The position numbers and the translations under genes are program-made. Positions 1 through 5,285 of a stretch of DNA of 7,493 nt are shown here, one piece after another (positions within the stretch are counted from its first letter, which is position 1; the number at the start of each line of letters is the position of its first letter). The stretch covers positions 1-7,493 of the forward strand of contig CANPYD010000047.1 of NCBI GenBank assembly GCA_947587775.1. The letters are read 5' to 3'. Under the pieces are notes generated by a model. That model searched no databases. It worked only from the letters and a program-made list of their open reading frames with translations, and had not been told where the DNA came from. This stretch comes from an uncultured Clostridia bacterium (GTDB taxonomy: Bacteria; Bacillota; Clostridia; Christensenellales; Borkfalkiaceae).

Positions 1-769
1 CCCAATTTCCGACAAAGTCGGCCGCGAATGTGTAAGTATAATCGACGGCGCTGTTCAGATAGTAGATCGTCGACTTTCCGTCGCTCTGTACAAACGACAG
101 AACGAGCACACTTTGCGTTCCCTTGTCGGTGAGGACGTTTTTCAACGTCGCCGTGTATGCAACGCTGTCTCCTTCATCATCCGTGACGGTAAAGGTGAAC
201 CCGTTTGACGAAACATTGGGGTTGTTGATCTCTTCCCCGCCGAAGAATGCGGTGTATTCGCCGACGACGATTCCATTCTCATCGGACGAACCCTGGATCA
301 TCCATGCGCCCTGCAGCTGTTCGCTGAACTTGGCGCTCTCTTTTTGGAACTCGACGGCAACCGTTGTATCGGCTTCTACCGTAAATGTATATTGATCACC
401 GGTCTTTTCGAGCGGCGCCCCGCCGACCGTCACGCTCTTGACGAGATAGTGCTCATTGGGCGTGATGTTGATCGTGACGACGGTACCTTCATTGTACTTC
501 CCGTCGGATTCTGCCGCGGGGGAAAGCGTCACTTCGCCCTGCTCATGGTTGTATTCGAGCAAAACGGTGTATTTTTCGGGAACGACTTCCTCAAATACGG
601 CTTTTACGGTGACGTCGCTCTCTACCGCGAACGTGTATTGCCCTTCGACGAGTTCCACCGCGGTACCGCCGACGGTCACGCTTTCAACCGTGTAATTTTC
701 TTTCGCGGTGACGGTGACGGTGACGGAAGTGCCTGCGTCATACTTGTTGTCCGCCGCCGCTTTTATAAC
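1..769 (-). CDS. Partial, headless surface protein with InlB-B-like beta repeats
   Basis: The minus strand is open for 256 codons from the stop at 770-772 to the left edge, with a secreted-protein composition rich in Thr, Val, Gly and Tyr and no Cys. Residues about 3-60 and 67-141 are two copies of a divergent InlB-B / bacterial-repeat unit (shared core SVTVGG, then QYTF, then VEAD or VESD, ending in a V-F or VEF strand). From about 148 a different beta-rich module begins with G-A-W (154-156). A G-N-W at 254-256 suggests a second copy about 100 residues later. Such repeats are usual in large exported or wall-bound proteins. No signal peptide is present. The first in-frame start-type codon is a GTG at 679, inside a repeat and without a ribosome binding site, and the open frame begins part-way through a repeat unit. 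The upstream end is therefore missing, so this may be a pseudogene, a silent cassette or a rearranged gene. The C-terminal end lies outside the window. Confidence 0.75.
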
Positions 770-789
770 TTATGCTGCCTGTTTGTCAA
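762..789 (-). promoter_or_regulatory. Leftward promoter-like sequence abutting the headless ORF
   Basis: Read on the minus strand, TTGACA (784-789) is followed after 16 bp by TATAAA (762-767). Transcription would start near 755, already inside the surface-protein frame. There is no Shine-Dalgarno sequence or start codon in that frame downstream, so the promoter may be a remnant or may have been brought next to the ORF by a rearrangement. A chance match in AT-rich DNA is possible. Confidence 0.4.
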
Positions 790-925
790 ATGTTTTATTT
801 GCATTTTCCCATAAAATTTGTTGAAAAAGTGAAAAAAAATTCGGATTCTTTTCGCAATTATCATTATATGCACGCGCGCGAGGTAGAATGACGCGGGGGG
901 GACGAGGGGAGAACCGTGCCATCGC
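770..925. other. AT-rich intergenic stretch with a sharp composition change
   Basis: Positions 770-870 are strongly AT-rich (A-runs at 833-840, many T-runs) beside GC-rich coding DNA. They are followed by an alternating purine-pyrimidine tract (about 866-880, GCACGCGCGCG core) and a G-rich run at 894-917. A TATAAT on the minus strand at 863-868 has only a poor -35 partner. I see no gene here: the short minus-strand frame through 763-978 is Arg/His-rich and looks like translated repeat DNA. Confidence 0.4.
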
Positions 926-1016
926 TTGTCATTTCGGGCAAGGCGCCCACGGCGAGTGCTCCACCCTATTTTTGTCAAGATTTCTCCACTCCGCTTCGCT
1001 TCGGTCGAAATGACAA
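926..1016. repeat. 91-bp element with perfect 11-bp terminal inverted repeats (MITE-like)
   Basis: The left end TTGTCATTTCG (926-936) is the exact reverse complement of the right end CGAAATGACAA (1006-1016). The right half holds GATTTCTCC followed by the purine/pyrimidine-biased string CACTCCGCTTCGCTTCGG. I remember near-identical strings as a very common intergenic repeat in gut Clostridia, often mis-annotated as small proteins containing FDRSEAEWRNL. There is no coding capacity for a transposase and no evident target-site duplication, so mobility is only inferred from the ends. Confidence 0.55.
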
Positions 1017-1022
1017 CGGCCC

Positions 1023-1068
1023 CTTGCTTCCCCTTGTAGGGGAAGTACCCGCGCAGCGGGGGATAGGG
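1023..1068 (+). repeat. 46-bp double-hairpin repeat (module A), left copy
   Basis: The unit holds two perfect hairpins: CTTCCCCT-tgt-AGGGGAAG (1027-1045) and CCCGC-gca-GCGGG (1048-1060), then GGGGATAGGG. An inverted copy at 7402-7447 matches at 43 of 46 positions, and the differences fall mainly in loops. It is non-coding and resembles REP-type palindromic repeats. Confidence 0.75.
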
Positions 1069-1073
1069 CTCTC

Positions 1074-1110
1074 GCTGCCCCTGAGAGGGGCGCCAAGGTG
1101 GGGCGCCGAG
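1074..1110. repeat. GC-rich hairpin cluster (module C), left copy
   Basis: GCCCCT-gag-AGGGGC (1077-1091) forms a strong stem. It is followed by GGCGCC-type palindromic sequence ending in GGGGCGCCGAG (1100-1110). The same 11 bases recur in inverted orientation at 7297-7307, so the left and right repeat clusters share more than module A. A T-rich stretch (1111-1131) follows, so the cluster might also stop transcripts coming from the left, although no gene there is oriented that way. Confidence 0.5.
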
Positions 1111-1133
1111 TCATATTTTCTTTAATTTTTTGT

Positions 1134-1155
1134 GAAAGTTTTATGTAAGACTTTC
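1134..1155. promoter_or_regulatory. Inverted repeat upstream of the regulator promoter
   Basis: GAAAGT (1134-1139) and ACTTTC (1150-1155) form a perfect inverted repeat with a 10-bp spacer, ending 7 bp before the -35 box of the regulator gene. The size and position fit a binding site for a dimeric regulator. Function is inferred from position only. Confidence 0.3.
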
Positions 1156-1162
1156 GTATAGG

Positions 1163-1191
1163 TTGACAAAGTGTCAAAAAAATCGTACAAT
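1163..1191 (+). promoter_or_regulatory. Promoter of the ArsR-like regulator with an overlapping palindrome
   Basis: TTGACA (1163-1168), a 17-bp spacer and TACAAT (1186-1191) make a near-consensus housekeeping promoter. The -35 box is one arm of a perfect palindrome, TTGACA-AAG-TGTCAA (1163-1177), which would allow a dimeric repressor, possibly the downstream gene product, to block it. The predicted start of transcription (about 1198) coincides with the ATG of the regulator. Confidence 0.75.
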
Positions 1192-1197
1192 ATCCTT

Positions 1198-2109
1198 ATG
1201 ATCTATCTGAAAGATTTTCGTCAAGGTAAACTATTGTACGAGGCGCTCGATTCGGACGTGCGGCTCGGAATGCTCGAGGAGCTTCTGACGCGTGGCGAAC
1301 TCAATCTTGCATATTTTGCAAAGCGGTTCGGCGTCTCCAACGGGGCGATCACGGCGCACGCCAAAAAACTGCATGCGGCGGGGCTCATCGAGATCTCCAC
1401 ATCCTCGGGCGTGCGGGGCACGCAGAAGATCTGCTCGCTCGCGACGGACAAGATCATCGTGGACTTTCTCGCCCATCCGCAGGCGGAGGGCAGGGTGGAG
1501 TCCGCACACATCGACGTGGGGCAATACGTCGGGTATGAAGTCCATCCGACCTGCGGGATCGCGACGGGGGAGCATATCATCGGCGGATTTGACGATCCCG
1601 CCTGTTTCTCCTATCCCGAACGGGTCAAAGCGGGGATCCTGTGGCTTTCCTACGGGTATGTGGAATATCTCCTTCCCAACTATCTCACCGAAAATACGGC
1701 GCTCAAAGAGTTCCGTCTTTCCCTCGAGATCGCCTCGGAGGCGCCCGGGTACGCCGCGTACTATCCCAGCGATATCCATTTTCTCGTCAACGGGAAGGAT
1801 CTCGGCGTCTATACGAGCAAGGGGGAATACAACGACCGCACGGGCACCTGCAACCCGACATGGTGGTACGGAAATCTGGGACAGTACGGCAAAAAGATCC
1901 TCATCGCGGTGGGGAGCGAGGGGACGCTCATCAACGGCGTCAAGGTCTCGGATACCACCCTTGCGGACCTTGCCCTGAAGCCCGCGGCGCAGATCCGTTT
2001 CCGCATCGCCGTCTATGAGAACGCCGAAAACCGCGGGGGATTCACCCTCTTCGGGAAGGGCTTCGGCGACTATGACGAGGGCGTCGTCTGCCAATTCGTC
2101 TACCGGTAA
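1198..2109 (+). CDS. ArsR-like winged-helix transcriptional regulator with beta-rich C-terminal domain
   Basis: This 303-residue protein begins with a winged helix-turn-helix (about 12-85). A helix around LDSDVRLGMLEEL (17-29) precedes the HTH core FAKRFGVSNGAITAHAKKL (40-58), and a wing with SGVRGTQKICSLA follows. This is the layout of ArsR-like regulators. The remaining about 200 residues are rich in Gly, Tyr and Trp and predicted beta (EASEAPGY-like and GGFTLFGKGFGDY segments, with WWYGN near the middle). I remember this long form as a family of predicted regulators in Bacillota; the ligand is unknown, and a sugar-like ligand would be a guess. ATG 1198 is chosen because an upstream GTG at 1171 lies inside the promoter. 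TTG 1234 has an AAGG seven bases upstream and is a weaker alternative that would remove the first 12 residues. No membrane segment is visible. No operon partner lies downstream, since rpsU has its own promoter. Confidence 0.85.
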   Translation: MIYLKDFRQGKLLYEALDSDVRLGMLEELLTRGELNLAYFAKRFGVSNGAITAHAKKLHAAGLIEISTSSGVRGTQKICSLATDKIIVDFLAHPQAEGRVESAHIDVGQYVGYEVHPTCGIATGEHIIGGFDDPACFSYPERVKAGILWLSYGYVEYLLPNYLTENTALKEFRLSLEIASEAPGYAAYYPSDIHFLVNGKDLGVYTSKGEYNDRTGTCNPTWWYGNLGQYGKKILIAVGSEGTLINGVKVSDTTLADLALKPAAQIRFRIAVYENAENRGGFTLFGKGFGDYDEGVVCQFVYR

Positions 2110-2183
2110 GAAGAGGCGTCCCGCCTTCGTCTTCGGAATTTCGGGGAAAAGCAAAAATTTCCGCGAAAGTGGGCGGAAAGCGT

Positions 2184-2212
2184 TTGACAGGCGCCTTCCT
2201 TTTTGCTATAAT
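2184..2212 (+). promoter_or_regulatory. Consensus promoter of rpsU
   Basis: TTGACA (2184-2189) and TATAAT (2207-2212) are both perfect consensus and are 17 bp apart. This fits a highly expressed ribosomal protein gene. The predicted leader is about 35 nt and carries AAGGAGGG (2238-2245), eight bases before the ATG. Confidence 0.9.
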
Positions 2213-2253
2213 ATGGAAGAAAATAAGTGCTGCGGCGAAGGAGGGTAGTGAAT

Positions 2254-2430
2254 ATGTCCACGATCAAAGTCGGAGAAAACGAGAATCTGGAATCGGCGCT
2301 CCGCCGTTTCAAGAGAAAGTGCTCGCGCGACGGCATCATCGGCGATCTTCGTAAGAAGGAATTCTACGAGAAGCCTTCCGTCAAAAAGAGAAAGAAGTCC
2401 GAAGCCGCGAGAAAGAGAAGCAGAAACTAA
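2254..2430 (+). CDS. rpsU: Small ribosomal subunit protein bS21
   Basis: The 58-residue product is a typical bS21, which binds the 30S platform near the 3' end of 16S rRNA and helps initiation. Recognisable features are the N-terminal strand STIKVGENENLESALRRFKR, the Cys in KRKCSRDGI, the RKKEFYEKPSVKKRKK stretch, and a Lys/Arg-rich tail ending in RKRSRN. Its length matches the family (about 57-71). The ATG at 2254 is fixed by the strong AAGGAGGG eight bases upstream and by the conserved N-terminus; a GTG at 2227 would place nine extra residues over the ribosome binding site. The gene is its own transcription unit, with a consensus promoter upstream and an intrinsic terminator six bases downstream. 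In many Bacillota rpsU is followed by a yqeY-type gene; here a different small protein follows. Confidence 0.97.
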   Translation: MSTIKVGENENLESALRRFKRKCSRDGIIGDLRKKEFYEKPSVKKRKKSEAARKRSRN

Positions 2431-2435
2431 TGAGG

Positions 2436-2465
2436 AATCCGCAAGAATTTGCGGATTTTCTTTTT
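2436..2465 (+). terminator. Intrinsic terminator of rpsU
   Basis: A perfect 9-bp stem AATCCGCAA (2436-2444) / TTGCGGATT (2449-2457) with a 4-base GAAT loop is followed by TTCTTTTT. It lies directly after the rpsU stop codon. Confidence 0.92.
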
Positions 2466-2500
2466 GCGAAATTTGTCGGAACATATCCGCGGAGGGCGGC

Positions 2501-2893
2501 ATGGAAAAGACCTTGAAAATGCTTGCAAAAGAGGCGAAAACGCGCATGAAGAAGGGATTTTGGCAGCAGTGCGAGGAAGAACTCCACAAAGAGCGCAGCC
2601 ATGCCCGCGCACAGGGGATCAACGAGAGCAAGATGGAACGCTATTTTCAGGCGAAAGTCGGGGCGCAGATCAAGGGAGAGACCCCCGACGCGTTTTATCT
2701 GAAAGTCAAAAACATGCTCCTTGCCGAGGGCGAAGTTTCCGACGCGATCGGCAGACTCACCGACAGGGAATATTACGACTCCCTGAGCTATTCCGACCGC
2801 CAACGCTACACGTTGGAGCTTTCGGAAAGGTATCTCGCCGCCCTCGAACGCTTCAAACGGGAGTACGAGTTCGAGATCAAGGGAAGAAAATAA
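2501..2893 (+). CDS. Small charged helical protein of unknown function
   Basis: This 130-residue protein is not one I can name. It is rich in Glu, Lys, Arg, Tyr and Gln, with one Cys (24) and one Trp (21), and has no signal peptide or membrane segment. It reads as mostly alpha-helical: a basic N-terminal helix (MLAKEAKTRMKKGFW, 8-22), a central region with PDAFYLKVKNML and AIGRLTDREYYDSLS, and a long C-terminal amphipathic helix (about 97-130) that could pair as a coiled coil. Start ATG 2501 has GGAGGG (2491-2496) four bases upstream. Codon use matches its neighbours, which supports a real gene. It follows the rpsU terminator with no clear promoter, so it may depend on read-through or a weak promoter within 2460-2490. 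It is not a YqeY/GatB-like protein by eye. A cytosolic role, perhaps nucleic-acid or ribosome associated, would be a guess. Confidence 0.8.
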   Translation: MEKTLKMLAKEAKTRMKKGFWQQCEEELHKERSHARAQGINESKMERYFQAKVGAQIKGETPDAFYLKVKNMLLAEGEVSDAIGRLTDREYYDSLSYSDRQRYTLELSERYLAALERFKREYEFEIKGRK

Positions 2894-2950
2894 GCCATTC
2901 CTGCGGGACGGGCGTTTCGTTTCCCGCGGCGTTTGCGGCGCGCCAAACAC

Positions 2951-2979
2951 TTGCGTTTTTCCTTCCGCTCTGCTATAAT
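2951..2979 (+). promoter_or_regulatory. Promoter of the pcrA-ligA operon
   Basis: TTGCGT (2951-2956), a 17-bp spacer and an extended -10 TGCTATAAT (2971-2979) form a good promoter. A perfect 7-bp inverted repeat, CCGCTCT (2965-2971) / AGAGCGG (2980-2986), encloses the -10 box and could be an operator. It does not resemble the Bacillus-type LexA box. Transcription should start near 2986-2988, at the pcrA ATG. Confidence 0.8.
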
Positions 2980-2987
2980 AGAGCGGT

Positions 2988-5285
2988 ATGGAAGCGTTAT
3001 ACTCACTCAACGACGAACAGACTCTCCCCGTCAACGATACGGAGGGCGCCGTCCTCGTGCTCGCGGGGGCGGGAAGCGGCAAGACGAGGGTGCTCACGGC
3101 GCGTATCGCGCACCTCATCGAGGATCTCTCCGTCCCGCCCGAGAATATTTTAGCGATCACCTTTACCAACAAAGCCGCCCATGAAATGCGTGAGCGGCTC
3201 GAACGCTATACGGATACCCGCAGCATGTGGGTGTGTACCATCCACTCCATGTGCGTGAAGATCCTGCGCATGTATGCGGACCGCCGCGGGCTCACCGAGA
3301 ATTTTTCCATCTATTCCGAACAGGAGCGCAACGCCGTCATCAAACAGGCCTTCCGCGAGTGCAATTTGACCGACGACGACGGACTGCTGAAGTCGGTGCG
3401 CTACCATATTTCGAACGCGAAGATGCTCGGGCTCTCTCCCGAGGAATATCGCGTCCGCTTTGCGCATGAGCGCAACATCGAGGCGGCGGTCAAGGTCTAT
3501 ATCAAGTATGCCGCCCATCTCAGAATGTATAACGCGCTCGACTTTGACGATCTTCTGAGCGAAGCGCTCGCCCTTCTCTCGCAGGACGCGGAAGCGCGGG
3601 AGTACCTCGCGAACAGATTCCGCTATATCCATGTCGACGAGTTTCAGGACACCAACGCTGTGCAGTTCGACATCATCAAACTCCTCTCGTCCGTGCACGG
3701 GAACCTCTTCGTCGTCGGCGACGACGACCAGTCCATCTACGGATGGCGGGGGGCGAAGATCGAGAACATTCTGCACTTCGAACGCAGTTTTCCGAATGCG
3801 AAGATCTATAAATTGCAGCGGAATTACCGCTCTACCGCTTCCATTCTCGCCCTTGCGAATGCTTCGATCTCGCATAACTCCTTCCGCAAGGGGAAGGAGC
3901 TCTGGACGGAGGCGCCCGAAGGGGAGAAGCCCGTCTACTTTGAGGCGGACGAGGAGACGGGGGAAGCGCTCTACTGCGCAAGAGTCATCGCGGAAGCGGC
4001 ACGGAACGGGAAAAAACTCTCCGATTTTGCCGTTCTTATGCGGATCAACGCGCTCACCCGCTCCTATGAACAGGAATTTACGAAGTACGGGATCAATTAT
4101 AAGGTGTTCGGCGGGTTCAAATTCTTCGAACGGAAGGAGATCAAGGACGTCCTTGCCTATCTCCGTCTCGTCGCGAACCCCTTCGACAGCGAGGCCGTCC
4201 ACAGGATCATCAACGTCCCCCGCCGCGGCATCGGGGACAAGACGATGCAGGCGCTCGAAGAGTACGCCGCACGCGAGGACCTCTCCCTCTACGACGCCAT
4301 TCTCGACTGCGACCTTCTGCCGATCAGTAGCGGGACGAAGGAAAAATTGCATATATTCGGCAAGTATATCAAGGAGCTCGTCGTCCTCTCGCAGGAAGAG
4401 AGCGTCGCCTCTCTGACGAAATACATCCTTTCGACTTCGGGCATGCGAGAGCAATATGCGGACAATTCGGACGAATCTGTCACAAAGCGCGCCAATCTCG
4501 ACGAGTTCCAGAACTCCGTGGACGAGTTCGTCCGTCTCAACGGGGAAGCGTCCCTTGCCGACTATCTCCAACAGATCACCCTCTATTCGGACACCGACGA
4601 GATGGACGAGGGGGACTATGTGACGATCGCGACCATCCACTCCGTCAAGGGACTGGAATTCGACAGTGTGTTCCTCGTCGGGCTGGAAGAGAACATCATG
4701 CCGACTTCCCGCGCCGTGGACGACCCGCGCGCCATCGAGGAAGAGCGGCGGCTCATGTATGTCGCGATCACGCGGGCGAAGAACAAGCTCTATCTCACCC
4801 GCTCCAAGAGCAGGTATCTCTACGGGCACAGGGAGCCCACGATGCGCTCCCGCTTTGTCGAGGAGCTTTCCTCGCTACTCGACATGCCCAAAAGCAGCGT
4901 TTATACCCGTTATTCGGGGGATTATACGGCGGGGGAAGGGTACAGATACGGCTACCGCAGGCAGACGGAGTACTCCTTCGATTCCGCGCCCCGCAAAGTC
5001 GGCGTCTACCGTGAGCAGGAGCGGGAGGCGGGATTTACTTACGGTAGCCAAAAAACTCCCGTCCGTTACGGCAATGTGGGGACGGCGCAGAGATCCGCTC
5101 CCAAAAAGGACACGTCCCGCTTCCATGTGGGGACCCTCGTCAAGCATGCGCGCTTCGGCACGGGAGAGGTCGTCGCCATGCGGGGGGAAGGGAGCAATCT
5201 CATCATCACCGTGCATTTTGCGGCGGCGGGGAATAAGGATCTGGCGGCGGCGCTCGCGCCCCTCGAAGTCTTGGAGGATCTATGA
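2988..5285 (+). CDS. pcrA: ATP-dependent DNA helicase PcrA (UvrD family, SF1A)
   Basis: This 765-residue protein is a 3'-5' DNA helicase of repair, plasmid replication and removal of recombination or transcription blocks. SF1 motifs appear in order: Q-motif LNDEQ (7-11), Walker A AGAGSGKT (26-33), motif Ia TFTNKAA, Walker B DEFQDTN (217-223), motif III GDDDQSIYGWRGA (244-256), motif IV QRNYRST (277-283), motif V TIHSVKGLEFDSVF (549-562) and motif VI EERRLMYVAITRA (585-597). A Tyr/Arg/Gly-rich linker of about 80 residues leads to the C-terminal Tudor-like module (712-765, FHVGTLVKHARFGTGEVV), which in PcrA contacts RNA polymerase. Length is usual for the family (about 720-780). The start is secure because the Q-motif begins at residue 7; yet there is no ribosome binding site, and the ATG lies 9 bases after the -10 box, so the mRNA is probably leaderless. 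The stop overlaps the ligA start. Confidence 0.97.
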   Translation: MEALYSLNDEQTLPVNDTEGAVLVLAGAGSGKTRVLTARIAHLIEDLSVPPENILAITFTNKAAHEMRERLERYTDTRSMWVCTIHSMCVKILRMYADRRGLTENFSIYSEQERNAVIKQAFRECNLTDDDGLLKSVRYHISNAKMLGLSPEEYRVRFAHERNIEAAVKVYIKYAAHLRMYNALDFDDLLSEALALLSQDAEAREYLANRFRYIHVDEFQDTNAVQFDIIKLLSSVHGNLFVVGDDDQSIYGWRGAKIENILHFERSFPNAKIYKLQRNYRSTASILALANASISHNSFRKGKELWTEAPEGEKPVYFEADEETGEALYCARVIAEAARNGKKLSDFAVLMRINALTRSYEQEFTKYGINYKVFGGFKFFERKEIKDVLAYLRLVANPFDSEAVHRIINVPRRGIGDKTMQALEEYAAREDLSLYDAILDCDLLPISSGTKEKLHIFGKYIKELVVLSQEESVASLTKYILSTSGMREQYADNSDESVTKRANLDEFQNSVDEFVRLNGEASLADYLQQITLYSDTDEMDEGDYVTIATIHSVKGLEFDSVFLVGLEENIMPTSRAVDDPRAIEEERRLMYVAITRAKNKLYLTRSKSRYLYGHREPTMRSRFVEELSSLLDMPKSSVYTRYSGDYTAGEGYRYGYRRQTEYSFDSAPRKVGVYREQEREAGFTYGSQKTPVRYGNVGTAQRSAPKKDTSRFHVGTLVKHARFGTGEVVAMRGEGSNLIITVHFAAAGNKDLAAALAPLEVLEDL

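Noticed and set aside
344..814. Plus-strand open frame of 156 codons over the surface-repeat region
   Set aside because: It has Arg/Gly/Phe-rich low-complexity composition. The minus-strand frame instead gives two aligned repeats of a known type.
763..1177. Small minus-strand frames (763-978 and 929-1177), the second containing FDRSEAEWRNL
   Set aside because: They are translations of the palindromic repeats and the MITE-like element, and I remember similar spurious small proteins annotated in Clostridia.
1171..1197. GTG 1171 as the start of the regulator gene
   Set aside because: It lies between the -35 and -10 boxes, upstream of the predicted transcript start.
1231..2154. 307-codon open frame antisense to the regulator gene
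   Set aside because: The sense frame has a clear winged helix, promoter and start, and the antisense frame shows no ribosome binding site or domain.
2110..2183. Imperfect hairpin CGGAATTT / AAATTTCCG after the regulator gene as a terminator
   Set aside because: The stem needs a bulge, is separated by a long loop and has no following T-run.
3150..4829. 559-codon open frame antisense to pcrA
   Set aside because: The sense frame carries every UvrD-family motif. The antisense product has a biased composition and no domain.
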